From Laetiporus sulphureus 93-53 (lineage: Eukaryota; Basidiomycota; Agaricomycetes; Polyporales; Laetiporaceae), in the NCBI RefSeq assembly GCF_001632365.1, contig NW_024468600.1, positions 31,083 to 72,953 of the forward strand: a stretch of DNA of 41,871 nucleotides. Direction: 5' to 3'. Both the position numbers and the translations under genes were made by a program. The notes under the pieces are model-generated. The model did not search any database and was not told the origin of the DNA. It worked only from the letters and a program-made list of their open reading frames with translations. Position 1 is the stretch's first letter, and every line of letters starts with the position of its first letter. This document shows, piece after piece, positions 1 through 11,050 of this stretch.

Positions 1-373
1 AAGCCATTGAATACAATGGTCTGAACCGCTTTCAAGCCATTCAATACAATGGTTTGAACCGCTTTCAAGCCATTGAACACAATGGTCTGAACCCCTTTCA
101 AGCCATTGAATACAATGTTTTTCAAGCCATTGAATACAATGTTTTTGAAGCTATTGAATACAATGGTTTGAACCCCTTTCAAGCCATTGAATACAATGTT
201 TTTGAAGCCATTGAATACAATGGTCTGAACCGCTTTCAAGCCATTGAATACAATGGTTTGAACCCCTTTCAAGCCATCGAATGCCTTGGTTTGAATTGCT
301 TTCAAGCCATTGAATAGAATGTTTTGAACCACTTTGAAGCCATTAAATACAATGGTTTGAACCACTTGCAAGC
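1..373. repeat. 33-bp minisatellite with 24-bp variant units, open in one frame
   Basis: At least 12 tandem units start with AAGCCATTGAATACAATG. Full units are 33 bp (starts near 1, 34, 67, 148, 205, 238, 271, 304, 337). Three units are 24 bp (starts near 100, 124, 181) and lack 9 bp. Because 33 and 24 are both multiples of three, the plus frame from 54 to 317 stays open and reads as FQAIEYNGLNP/R (11 residues) or FQAIEYNV (8 residues). The array runs off the left edge, so its true length is unknown. The last units (from about 271) are more diverged. No flanking domain identifies a protein, so it may be a fragment of a repeat protein or simply a non-coding minisatellite. Confidence 0.9.
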
Positions 374-2165
374 CATCAGCCCTTGAGGCATTAACCCTAG
401 CAAAGTCAGTGCTGTGGTTGGCTCTGAATATTTGCACCTATTTGGATCAGCCGCATCATGCATGTTCAAACTCCGAATTGTATACTCATTACAAAAGATA
501 ACAAATCTGAGTAAGAACAAAATGTAACACAGTAAGAAACTTTTAAAGGAAGGGCCCTCTCCTAACCTCAGGACAGGGGCAGAAAATGAAACCACTTTGT
601 AATGCTCCACTGTTTCACACTTTGCTTAACTGTCCCATGGGTATCAAAAAACGTCACATAGACACCCTAAGTGTCTAGTGTCACACAAACTCTCCTTCGT
701 ACCTTAGAAATCGTAACTATGTTAAACATCTTCATGCTTGTTTATAGGCTGATCTGACAAATCACAATGCTGCTGGCCAACATCTCCTTGAAGTAATTGT
801 ATGTCAGTCTCTCATCCCTTCTTTGGCTGCTTTTAACCTTCTGCATAGCATGACCTGTGCATGACCCCTAACAGTCATCAACAACTCGAACTCCTACTTT
901 CTTCAATCCAGAAGGTTGCCGATCATGCTGCTAACCCTTCCTGAGTCTACTGAGGTGCTGAATTGTTGTCTGAGAATAGGAAAGAGGAGATTGATCTGTG
1001 GTGAGCCACTTTCTTTTCTCTCATTTGCATTTCTTTTTAAAAATTCACACCTCAGCCTGACTCTGAGGCTGAAGAACTACCCCTTCATGGTCTGTGCCAT
1101 GGCCATCTTCTTATCTGCTGATCTTATTCTTCACTTGAGGCTGTCATTGTGGCTCCCCCCACTCCTTTTGACTCCAAATCTTCCATTGCTGCTCCTGAAG
1201 ATATTGAAAAAGACAAGTTGACCAAGGGAGCTACTCCTAGTTCTTCTTCTAATTTTGAGAATGAGTATAGTAGGCTCCATCATTTTTCTATTTTGCTTTC
1301 TCTTACTAGCTTGCTGTAAAGGAGCTCTCTAAGTCTGTATCTGCAAAGGCAGGCTCCGTGAAGTCCATGTCTGTGAGATTGTTGGCTGTGATGCCTGCCT
1401 CTGAGGCTTTTGTCCCTGCTACTGCTGCTACTGATGATCGTCTTGAGGACTTAATTATTTGATCCGTGGATGCTAATGGCATTGTTTATTTCAAAAATGA
1501 GCTTGTCTTGGGGGCTCCTCTATGCTACAGAGCTCCGCTTCATATCGTGATCATTCTGTTTTACCAGAATACAACCCTTGCTGGGATACAAACATGTAAG
1601 CTCTCTGCACTACCCTATCCATCTTTGCTTATATTTGAATAGTGCCTTGTCTGTTATCGTGGTGCCAAGCTGAAATGATGCTATATGACCGAATTCGACC
1701 CTATCTGTTACAAGTTCATGTGTGCCAAGGTCAAGTGCTTGTTCTGGTGAGTCAGAGTGAGAGACCAGCACATTGTGTGTTGCAAACATTACAACCCATT
1801 GCAGGGCTATCAATTATATTATACAATCCAAGAGACATGCTGATCATCTTTAACATATCTTCATACTTGGTGCCATCGCTAAACCCAAACTTCATCATTT
1901 GGCTGAAGTAATTTAAATTGTGTCATCGTGAAATCTTGTCTCTTCTGAAACAGATATATAATCAGATCAATAATATATATCAATGAAATATTCATCCTAT
2001 TGATCTGCCTGACTTTCTGCACTTCGTCCAAGTCCTCCGAGCATTTGCAAGACCTCAGCAAAGAGATGGTCACCAAATAGGCCAAGATGATATGCATGCA
2101 GGTGATCAAATGATAGTGCTTGATGCACATCAGTGTTAGCAATGTTTCAGAAGACATTCTTGACA
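374..2165. other. Gene-poor stretch, no recognised gene
   Basis: Several short open frames of 60-105 codons lie here, none with a recognised domain. The only part that looks mildly coding is about 1150-1560 on the plus strand. It reads as Ser/Ala/Pro-rich peptide with segments such as PASEAFVPATAATDDRLEDL, broken by stops near 1315 and 1460. It may be a relic of an unidentified gene. No RNA gene or clear repeat was seen elsewhere in the stretch. Confidence 0.4.
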
Positions 2166-2414
2166 AAACACGAAGTCGGAGATGGACTTCCAATTATGTA
2201 CATCATTTGCATAATCTGTGTTGAAGAATCCATGGAAATACGTGCTATGCTCAAATTGAGCATATGTATCGGCCTGATTTTCAGGACCATAAGTGATTCT
2301 TACGTCTCATGTTCTGCAAGATAGTGGAGCACACATTTAGCATTGGTCCAATGTGCTAATGCTGGATTCACCATGAATGAGCTGAGGTGCTGCACAGCGA
2401 ATGCAATATCGGGA
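2166..2414 (-). repeat. Inverted copy of the copia family B RT/RNase H junction
   Basis: Read on the minus strand this segment matches plus-strand 4271-4521, the end of reverse transcriptase and start of RNase H in the neighbouring copia remnant (the region encoding PDIAF and the following spacer). The shared minus-strand word GAGATGGACTTCCAAT appears at 2180 and in reverse complement at about 4490. It joins at about 2412 to a direct-orientation piece of the same element, giving a head-to-tail chimera. The copies differ at scattered bases, so the rearrangement is old. Confidence 0.75.
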
Positions 2415-2539
2415 TGTATTAATATTGTCTACTGTCCTACTGAAGATATGATTGCAGACATTTTTACAAAGGCACTCCCCAAACTGCGACATCAAAAGCT
2501 ATCTCATTTGCTTAGAATGTCTATTGGCTTGCAGGAGAG
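2412..2539 (+). pseudogene. Copia family B RNase H C-terminal fragment
   Basis: The plus frame encodes the conserved tail of Ty1/copia RNase H, with the words YCPTEDMIADIFTKALPK and HLLRMSIGLQ. This tail normally ends just before or inside the 3' LTR. It is a direct, diverged copy of 4791-4918. The upstream catalytic part is missing, replaced by the inverted segment 2166-2414. It runs straight into an LTR-like sequence at 2540. Confidence 0.8.
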
Positions 2540-2760
2540 TGTTGAGATGGCTGAACCTCACTGCTGAGGCTCGGGGACAAGCTGAAGAACTGAGACCCTC
2601 ACAAATGAGAGTCTAAGCTCATATGGCTAAAAGATTATCTAATATTCCTAATATGTATATGTATATATAAGAGAATGCTATATCGGGAAGATCTGCATCT
2701 TCTCGAATCCTCCTTAATCTTAGATGCTTACCTGTGTTCCCTCTCTTAATCTGAGACTTA
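2540..2760 (+). repeat. LTR-like copy B1 (copia family B)
   Basis: It begins TGTTGAGATGGCTGAACC directly after the RNase H tail and a purine-rich CAGGAGAG tract, the usual place of a copia 3' LTR. It matches 4919-5139 along the same 221 bp, including TATA-rich centre and CTTAATCTGAG near the end. The 3' boundary is taken where the two copies diverge. No TG...CA end is visible (both read CTTAATA), so the exact end is uncertain. It abuts integrase sequence of the next remnant, so at least one deletion or recombination has occurred. Confidence 0.7.
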
Positions 2761-2763
2761 ATA

Positions 2764-4918
2764 GATTATCTGAATTCTTGATGAAGAACTCAATTTATCT
2801 AAACTCGCTCTGCGAGCTGGCAAACATGTTTTTGTCCACTACATGGATGGACCCAAAGCGGTTAGATATTATGATGCAAAAATGTGTCAAATTAAAATTA
2901 CGCGTAATTATCATTTCTCATCTGCATTGTCACCTGAACTGGCTCAATCTCCTTTTGTGGGGGAGTCATCTTCACCTGCGAATATGCAGCATGCAGGGGA
3001 GTCTGAGGATAACAACGACATGCAGATATTCAGTTTAGATGATGATCCGTCTCAAGACCTTGATCTGGCTCCAGAAAGCAATCAAAATTCTCAAAAGAGA
3101 AAAGAACGAGAATATGATGCACCCATCGAGCCTAGAAGGATGAATAGAAGAACCGTCCAGCATGATTATCGATTGCTGGATGATCCGAACATCAATGATT
3201 CATACACAAAAGATGACAAAATATCGGAAGAAGCTCGAAGTGCTGATAATCTTGATCTGAGTGTGAATGATGAACACATTACGGATCAAGCGTCATTTGC
3301 AGAGCTTGTCTATATAGCCATGAATGCTCTCAGAAATATGGAAGCAAATGAGCCTGCTGATGCAAAGCAGTCTTTTGAATGGCTAAGCTGGGAGAAGACT
3401 GTCCAAACAGAGCTTGAACAATTGCATGACATGGGAACATGGGATCTGGTAGATCTCCCTCTCAATTGCAAACCTATCAGAAACAGATGAGTCCTTGTCA
3501 AAAAGACAAACAAAGAAGGTGAAATAATGAAATATAAAGCATGCCTGGTAGCGAAAGGGTACTCTCAGATTCCTGGAATGAACTTCTCAGAGACCTTTGT
3601 GCCAGTTGTGCGTCTCAAAATGATTCGTGCAGTCCTAGGTTTGGCAGCAGTCCTTGATTGGGAAATTTAACAAATGGACGTCAAAGGAGCATATCTGAAT
3701 GGATCCCTTAAAGAGAAAATATATATGCATCAACCAGAAGTATATAACAATGAAACAAATCGAGTATGTTACCTTAGAAAACTTTGTATGGACTCAAACA
3801 AGCAGGTCGCGAGTGGTATATTAAATTGAATCAATGTTTATTAAACATGGGTTTCAAACATTTACTCATAGATTCATGCGCATACATCCGAATCTGAGAA
3901 GATAAGATAACAATTGTCACCGTTTGGGTAGACGATCTATTATTATTCACCAAAGATCCGAGCATTATGGGATTCCTTAGAATGGAACTTCAAAGCACGT
4001 CTGAAGTCACCTACTTAGGAAAACCTCAAAAGATCATTGATATTAAAATTATGAGAGATCACGTCAAATGCACAATTAAAATCTCTCAATCTCAATACAT
4101 AGAGGCTTTATTATAAAAAACAGATTAGTGAATGCTAATTTTATTGGAATGCCTCTTGATCTGAACATAGCGCTCGAGAAGAAAGAAGATAATGATGATA
4201 GCATGCCTGATCGAAGCAATGCATATGCGTCATTGATCAGTTCCTTAATGTATGCTGCTGTGACAACCTGTCCCGATATTGCATTCATCGTGCAACATCT
4301 CAGCTCATTCACGGTGAATCTAGCATTAGCACATTGGATTACTGCTAAACGTGTGCTCCGCTATCTTGCAGAAACATGAGATGCAGAAATCACTTATGGC
4401 CTTGAAAATCAGGCTGATACATGTGCTCAATCTGAGCATAGTGTGTATTTCCATGGATTCTCCGATGTGGATTATGCAAATGACATATGTGATTGGAAGT
4501 CCATCTCTGGCTTCATGTTCCATCTTAGATCAGGTGCGATAACGTGCAGTGCTAAAAAGCAAACCACGATTGCATTGTCTACAACTGAGGCAGAATACAT
4601 CACATCTGCAGCAGCAGCCCGTGAAGCCATGTGGCTGTGAAGCTTATTTAAATAAATAAGTTTCAATCAGTCACAACCTACCCTGTTGTATGAGGATAAT
4701 AATTCTGCAATTGTAAAAGATCCTCAGTTTCATGTGCATTCTAAACATTTTGATGTAAAATATCATTATGTGTGCAAACAGCAACAAAGAGGATGTATCA
4801 ATATTATCTACTGTTCTACTGAAGATATGATTGCAGACATTTTTACAAAGGCACTCTCCAAAGTGTGGTATCAAAAGCTATCTCATTTGCTTGGAATGTC
4901 CATCGGCTTGCAGAGGAG
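2764..4918 (+). pseudogene. Degenerate copia family B pol: integrase tail, reverse transcriptase, RNase H
   Basis: From about 2775 the plus strand encodes the integrase C-terminus (words GPKAVRYYDAKM and ITRNYHF), then an open acidic linker (frame 2843-3490), then reverse transcriptase (WLSWEKTVQTELEQLHDMGT, MIRAVLGLAAVLDW, QMDVKGAYLNG) with the catalytic motif WVDDLLLF near 3925. RNase H follows (STTEAEY near 4590, YEDNNSAIVKD near 4690, EDMIADIFTKAL near 4830). Stops and frameshifts occur throughout; the stop after PIRNR at 3488 sits where a conserved Trp is expected (TGG to TGA). The Gag, protease and integrase core are absent. It is related to, but clearly diverged from, the element at 16971-21670. 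Confidence 0.88.
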
Positions 4919-5139
4919 TGTTGAGATGGCTGAACCTCACGGTCAAGGCTCAGGGACAAGCTAAAGTACTGAGGCCCTCACAAATGAGAGTCCAGGCTCA
5001 TGTGGCTGAAAGATTATCTAATATTCCTAATATATACACGTATATATAAGAAAATGCTATATCTGGAAGATCCACATCTTTCTGAATCCTCCTTAATCCC
5101 GGACGCTCACTCATGTTTCATCTCTTAATCTGAGGCTTA
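4919..5139 (+). repeat. LTR-like copy B2 (copia family B)
   Basis: It starts TGTTGAGATGGCTGAACC right after the RNase H tail and a CAGAGGAG purine tract, and aligns with 2540-2760 over the same length. It holds a TATATATAAG box near 5041 and CTTAATCTGAGG near its end. The pair may be LTRs of related but separate insertions rather than of one element, because pol sequence lies between them without a gag region. Confidence 0.72.
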
Positions 5140-5170
5140 ATATTTTATTTTATTTATTTTATTTTATTCG
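5140..5170. repeat. TTTTA-type simple repeat
   Basis: A short run of TATTTTATTTTATTTATTTT type lies exactly at the end of LTR-like copy B2. It separates the copia remnant from the oppositely oriented transposase remnant downstream. Confidence 0.8.
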
Positions 5171-5172
5171 AT

Positions 5173-6248
5173 TTATGAGCATCTATCCAAATGATCTTTG
5201 GCCAAATTACTTACTTCGACTGGCCATAGACCATATGTCTTGAGAAGCTCATTTGCCTCCTCTCGCTTCATGATTTGTGCTGCTTTGACAATAGCTCTTG
5301 AATCTGCAATGGTGTGAAGAGGAAAATTAAGATGCAGGTTCATCAGCTTTTCAGTAAGCACTAAACAGATTAGACAGCAACAGTGGCTGTTCATCCCATG
5401 AATTAAAGCCATCATACATCTGGTAAAGATATATCAGAGTCTGAATTGAAGTTTAAAATGAATCACAAATCCACACTGTTCCTCATAGTCAGTACCACCA
5501 CCAATGTCTTCACCATTGTGAATCTCAATTGGCAGCTGGGCTGCACGAGCTATCACAGGATATCTCTTCTCTGTACCAAAGCTGGATAGCTTTGTCTTAT
5601 CTGCATAAATGATAAGTTCAAAAGGAGTGCCATCTTCTGGAAGGTTGCTTTATGAAAAAGTCAAATAATGAACATGATTTACGTTATGAATTTTATTACC
5701 TGAATTCTCAAAAAAGGTCCCCAGTCCATGATTCATGAACAAAGTGCACAAAATTACTGCCATTAAATTTGTACAGCTTCGCAGCATCCCAATTCCAATG
5801 TGATCTCAATCGTGAATCACGGAGCAAATCAAGACATCATTCTCACAAGTCACAGCCATAGACCTCAAAAGTGTGGACTTCTTTCTTATATGAAACATCT
5901 ACAGTGTACTGCTCAAACTATATTTGATAAGCAATGTTCATGGTGAGAAGGCAGGTTAGCCAAGATATTAAGAATATGTACAGGTGTCAACAGCACTGAT
6001 GCTTGTTTTCAATACTTGTGAAGCTCCATATCACTGGCTATGGTAAATTCAGCCTTGCCACTGGCGACTGCATTAATAATATTGATCAATGCATTGACTT
6101 GATCTTTGTTGAGTGCAGCATTTAGAGCAATCTTAGCAAACTCAAAATCTGTGCATGTTCGAAATGGTCCCCAAGGTTTCTCAGATTGTGGTGGAGGAGG
6201 CTGACTAGCTTCATCTCGTTCATATTCCTCAAATGACTGAACCTGCAT
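5173..6248 (-). pseudogene. Plavaka-type (KDZ superfamily) transposase remnant
   Basis: Read on the minus strand, the order of conserved blocks matches Plavaka transposases of agaricomycetes. An N-terminal block has EKPWGPFRTCTDFEFA (6130-6180). Next comes VHFVHESWTGDLFEN (about 5710-5750), then a likely 50-nt GT-AG intron (about 5650-5700). The core follows, with PFELIIYADKTKLSSFGTEK (about 5560-5620) and ARAAQLPIEIHNGEDIGGG, and then the HGMN...CLICLVL cysteine block and ADSRAIVKAAQ. The D of YADKT is probably one of the catalytic acidic residues, by family knowledge. Stops and frame changes (around 5830-5850 and 6017) and the missing C-terminal third make it non-functional. KDZ transposases mobilise TIR DNA transposons, often grouped with CACTA/CMC elements. 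CACTA-like non-autonomous copies occur at 8267 and 15487. Confidence 0.82.
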
Positions 6249-7399
6249 GGAGTTCTTGCACGAGAATGAAACACTGTCTTGATATCATCAATACATGGCT
6301 TGAATGTATCTTTATTTGACAGACCATATCAGCACACAATCGAGCTGCCAACTCCTGTAGTCCACAACTACTCACCTTCATCAGATATGTCACGACCTGC
6401 ATTCGAGTCATTGGTTGATGTGCTGGCAGGGCATTCAGCTGGCTCGTGCAAGGGCATCTCGCCACATGGCAGAGGTCCTTCATGGTGGTGGCATAAGGCA
6501 ATAATTTGAAGAATATAAGGCTAACATCACTTACCATCACAGTGGCCAGCTGCGCCTTGAAGACTTGATGCTTCCAAGACAACTGTTCGAGCAGCTGTAG
6601 ACATCAGTCAGTTAAATTCACGGCCACATCGCTCCCTTCTATGCAGTCAAGGACATTTGTGTACCTAAGTTCACAATCCTCGCAAGGTGGCTTGTGAACT
6701 CTCGTGCTGCACCTTGCAAGCCATCTGTCTCTACAACTGGAGTTTAATGATAATATCAGAATAAGCCATGTTTTGTCAAGCACTTACTTCATTCTGGGAC
6801 CAGCTCTCACAACAGCTCTGCATCACGATCACGATCTCTGGCTTCTTTTAAACATTTTCACTCATGGCTTGCGATCTCCTTTGCATTGAAAGTCTTGTGA
6901 CACCTCTCGCATTAATGTATTTGTACAGAGGCATGGTGGCCTTTAGCCTGCAATTGGGTTGTGACCTGCTGTAAGGACATTGCAGAGTTGTACAAGATGC
7001 AAGCTTCAGAAAAGATAAGAGAGCTCAAGATACAAAAGCGAGCAAAAATTGTGAAGCACTTGTAAGATGTCGGATAGCAAGACATAGCAATGACACAAGA
7101 GGTGCGCGTCTTGAAGGAATTGCAACATGATCATGTCTCATTGCAATCCAAGGTCTGATATGATAATTAAATAGCTCTGATTGGAATATCATTTTAACAC
7201 ATAGTTTATCTTGTAATGCAATTGCAACTGAAATTGCAAACTTGCAGAATTGCAATGTACTCCGACACCACTATACTGAAAGTGAAATGATGCGCCACAA
7301 TCAGTATCATGTGACATTTCCACAGAGGGAGAAGGGGTCTCATCGGAGTTTTCTGACCCTATATCTAAAATCTTATTTATGCCCACCCCTTGATCCTCT
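6249..7399. other. No recognised gene; possible upstream part of the transposase remnant
   Basis: The minus frame 6229-6582 is open for 117 codons just upstream of the transposase remnant but shows no motif I know. Around 6980-7060 the plus strand reads as a charged, helix-like peptide (YKMQASEKIRELKIQKRAK), again unidentified. Nothing else in this interval could be supported. Confidence 0.35.
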
Positions 7400-7439
7400 C
7401 ATCGCTCTCATTCTTCTCATCTGTGCTGAAGCAATCAAC

Positions 7440-8266
7440 CTCCAAGGCTGAGAAGAACGTCATCGTGGGCAATGTTTGCTTATACAATGTGACATCCGGT
7501 GAGGCGTTCATTCGTGGAGTCGCTGTGGGGTGATTTGCAGTCAGGAATTCAGGTGCCAATGCTGTGGTTGAGGGCATCAGTGACCATGAATGTGAATATA
7601 TGACCAGTGCTCATGTCGTAATACTTGACAGCACTGGCCGTAACTTCGGGGCAGGTATGAGCAGAGGCATTGCATACATTCTGGATACCGCTCACATGTT
7701 CACGTCCAAAGTCAACCCAGAGATGGTCAAGCTCGGGAAAGTCACTGACCCATGAGAGATCGCTCAGCTGCATGGGCTCATTGAAAATCACTGTCATTAT
7801 ACTGGTTCTGAGGTTGCTGTTGTAGGGGTTGGGAATGTGGCTGTGCAGGTCCTCATTGATGGCAGGATGTCCATCATGACGTTCCAGAATGTGATCTATG
7901 CACCCGAGTTGGCAGCAAACCTCATCTCCATGTCACGACTCGATCACGCTGGTAGGCAGTACTCAGGGGAACATGGTAAGCTGACTATCCATGGCCCATC
8001 CTCATGTCTCATTATTGTCGGCACACTCACATCTGGGGACCTCTATGAGGTTACACTCGAGAAGGTCGATCTGAAGATCCTGCCACATCTCCCTCGTGCT
8101 CTACTTGCGTATGACCCTCATGCATTGGCTGTGCCCAGGCTGAGTTCCGCTGCTGATGTGATGACCTGGCATCATCATCTGGGATATGTCAGTGAGTGAA
8201 CTGTGGAGGAGATGCAGAGGTGCACACCGGTCACCAGGATAGTTGTCAATGGTGGCAAACCCATCA
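7440..8266 (+). pseudogene. Copia family C pre-integrase (protease/GAG-pre-integrase) region
   Basis: Frames in this region read VAVVGVGNVAVQ (about 7815), FQNVIYAPELAANLISMSRL (7882-7940) and MTWHHHLGYVSE (8162-8197). These are the blocks that precede the integrase zinc finger in Ty1/copia Pol. The HHLGY histidines are the first half of the HHCC finger; the CxxC half (CEDC) lies beyond the CACTA-like insertion at 8973-8984. Stops occur at about 7531, 7753 and 8198, and the expected DSG protease site is not clear. The segment ends at GGKPI, immediately before the insertion. Confidence 0.82.
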
Positions 8267-8961
8267 CACCGGGGGCATGAGCCCATGATTCTGCTGGGAA
8301 CATTTTGGACACATCACGATAACAGTCACAATGTAACTCTAATGTTACTGATGTAAACATCACGGAATAATTTAAATTATTGCGAGTGAGCTCATTGTGG
8401 AATAATAGTGATATTATTCAGAAACACACCAGGATGAGACAATAATTTTGCTCCGGCCAGCATTCATATAATATATTGGTATCATTTTGAATGGATCTTA
8501 AGGATACATTACAGATGTGATCAATGTGATGTTACGATGAGTACCAGATGCTTTCCATCATGTGCTGGCTGGAATCATCTTGAACGCATCAGGGATGTCC
8601 TAATATGGTTAGCACATTACTATATATAGTAATAACAATTATGCGATCACAATGAATCCATTGTGAACATCTTGAAGACATCATGGCCACTCACAGGTAT
8701 TATTTGAGATTTTCCCCCAAGAAACATTTCAGATGCTATCGCAATAATGCTTGAATGCTGTCATCTGCAGCATTGGGGTCTCATTCTTGCATCTTTATGA
8801 ATGCTATCAAAATTGTGCCACAATGTTAATGCTAAAAACATTTTAAAACATTCAAAATGATTTCAAAATGTATGCGCTAAAATCATTGCATAATTATTTG
8901 GACTGTTATTACAATGTGTCCAAAATGTTTCGGGCGGAATCATGGGCCCATGCCCCCAGTG
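8267..8961. mobile_element. CACTA-like non-autonomous DNA transposon, copy 1 (695 bp)
   Basis: The ends are imperfect terminal inverted repeats of about 45 bp. The left end reads CACCGGGGGCATGAGCCC, and the right end in reverse complement reads CACTGGGGGCATGGGCCC; both continue through AACATTTTGGACACA. A perfect 3-bp duplication TCA flanks it (8264-8266 and 8962-8964). CACTA ends plus a 3-bp target duplication are the hallmarks of the CACTA/CMC class. It is A/T-rich, has no transposase frame, and matches 15487-16181 along its whole length without obvious indels. Removing the element and one TCA rejoins the host copia frame at GKPI-S-QCEDC, which confirms the boundaries. Confidence 0.93.
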
Positions 8962-8964
8962 TCA

Positions 8965-9884
8965 GTCAGTGTGAGGACTGCATCAAAGGCAAACAGACCC
9001 GTGCTCCATTCTGTGCTTCGGAGGTTGAGACGCAGCTTCTGGAGCACATATACGTTGACCTCATGGGACCATTCTCTGTGTCTTCACTCAGCAGTGCACG
9101 CTACCTGATGACAATTGACGATGGGGCATCATCATTTACTACGGTCTATCCTTTGGTCAACACGATCAAGGAGGACACACTTCGGTGCTTCCAAACCTTC
9201 CATCGCATGGCGAAGCGTCAGACCGACCAAAAGCTCCACAGGATACATTTTGACAATGGTACCGAGTTCATCAACGACATGTGAGCTGCCTACCTACAGC
9301 AACATGTGATCGTGTCCCAGCCGATGGTGCCATATACACCTCAGGAGAATGGTGTTAGTGAGCGGGGGCATCACACACTAGCTGATCATGCACGGGCTAT
9401 GCTTTATGATGTTGGCCTCCCTAATTATCTTTGGGTGGAGGCTTTCCATACCAGTGCATATCTCAAATCACTTGTTCCATCTACACGTCAAGGAGGACAT
9501 ACTCCCTATGAATGCTGGCATGGTCGTCTACCGAATATCGCTCACTTGCGTGTTTTCGACTCTAAGGCATGGATGAAGGTACCTGATGATGTACGCATCA
9601 AACTGGATCTGAAATCTCATCAATGCTGGCTTGTTGGTTACACCGATGATGCCAATTATCGCCTCTGGAATCTGATGGCAGGTCTTCCAGGGGAAATTGT
9701 GCGGTCTCGCAATGTTATATTTGAGGAGAGTGCACCTCACCGTACCGTTGAGAATGTCATTCTTGAATGCCCTCTCCCATCTGTTACCATTCCTGCATCT
9801 GCACTGCCTATGTGCCCTCCTTCAGCACCTCTATTGCCACCATCTCTGCCATCTGCACCACAGCAGCCTGCACCATTGCAGTGA
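8965..9884 (+). pseudogene. Copia family C integrase core
   Basis: The frame gives QCEDCIKGKQTRAPF (second half of the HHCC finger), then the DDE core: YVDLMGPF (first Asp, about 9055), IHFDNGTEF (second Asp, about 9250) and YTPQENGVSERGHH (Glu, about 9350). All three acidic residues are kept. A TGA at 9282-9284 interrupts the frame between the second Asp and the Glu. The C-terminal part (PNIAHLRVFDSKAW, IVRSRNVIFEE) and a Pro/Ser-rich tail follow up to a stop at 9885. It is decayed but well recognisable. Confidence 0.88.
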
Positions 9885-9899
9885 TCGAGCAGGACACCA

Positions 9900-11050
9900 G
9901 TGGAGAGCCACGCATTGCATGAGTCTAAGGAGGCTACCCAGTGTGAGGACATTGCTCGGGCGCAGGGGGAGCTCTGGACAAATGACATACCTCATGCCAC
10001 TGAGGCGTATATCACCTTTCTCGCTGCCTCAGACATGCTGGTCAATTCCGATGCCTACATTCATGAAGGGGGGCTGTGTCCTACCATGTTCAAGCAGGCC
10101 ATCGCTGATGCCAATATCTGGCGACCCACAATGGAAAAGGAGATGTCAGATTTACGCAAGATAGGGGCTTGGAGACTGGTTTCTAGCACAGCTGACATGA
10201 ATGTTGTAGGCTGCAAATGGGCCTTCACACAAAAGTTCAATGAGCATGGCAAATGGAAACCCAAGGCACGCCTCGTCATGAAGGGCTTCCATCAGATCAC
10301 TGGTGTGGATTATTTCGAGATGCATGCCTCCGTCATGTGTTTCGAATTTCTCTGGGTCATTTTCACATTGGCTACCTACCGGGGGATGGAGATGGGCCAG
10401 GATGATGTAGAGAAGGCATATCTGAATGCATCATTATCTGAGGACATCTTCATGGAGTGACCCCCAGGCTATGTGGATGTGGAGCATCCCGACTGGGTGT
10501 GTGCATTGGACAGAGCACTCTATGGCATCATGCAGTCAGAGAATGAGTGGTGAAAAGACCTCGACTTACCTACTCTGATCTTGGGTTCTCGCATTCTCAG
10601 GCAGATGAGTGTGTGTGGGCCCGGATCAATGATGAGGGGCTTTCCATTATGGCTACTTACACCGATGATGTGACGTCTGCCTCCGATACCGTCTCGGGTC
10701 TTGCAGTTACGTGGGGGGACTTGGCGGCATGATACCAGCTCAGCAGCGATGGAGAACTAAAATATATGCTTGGCGTGGTCATTGAACATGATCGAACAGC
10801 TGGCACTTTGTGACTTACCCAGGGAGCATATGCACAGCGTGTCTTGACACATTTTAACATGCAAGAGTCGAACCCAGTGGCCACGCCACTGAAATCAAGG
10901 ATCAAGCTAGCGAAGGCTTCTACACAGGTGATACCAGAGGAGGCCCTCGAGATGGCGACCATGCTCTATCGTGAGGTGCTTGGTGCTATCATATATCTGT
11001 CAGTTGCTACTCACCCAGACCTGGCTTATCTCATGCAGGTGTTGAGCCGC
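9900..11050 (+). pseudogene. Copia family C reverse transcriptase
   Basis: Conserved blocks are WRPTMEKEMSDLRKIGAW (10120-10170), GCKWAFTQKFNEHGKWKPKA, ARLVMKGFHQ, DDVEKAYLNASLSED (about 10400-10445), PPGYVD, ALYGIMQSENEW, and the catalytic TYTDD near 10659 (YxDD with T at x). A stop at 10458 and a frame change near 10545 break it. The end of the domain reads THPDLAYLMQVLSR and stops at 11050, where an unrelated insertion begins; the continuation (YMSNPGIVHWHALKRVL) resumes at 12437. Confidence 0.87.

Noticed and set aside
1..373. CRISPR-like array
   Set aside because: Units are contiguous tandem repeats with no unique spacers, and the host is a eukaryote. A minisatellite explains it.
302..610. 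Minus-strand open frame of 102 codons
   Set aside because: Its right-hand part reads the complement of the minisatellite; no domain, no splice context.
916..1221. Leu-rich plus-strand open frame of 101 codons
   Set aside because: The composition is a by-product of C/T-rich sequence; another frame over the same bases looks more coding.
8267..8961. Helitron or LTR interpretation of the 695-bp element
   Set aside because: It has inverted ends and 3-bp target duplications; Helitrons have neither and LTR elements give 4-6 bp duplications.
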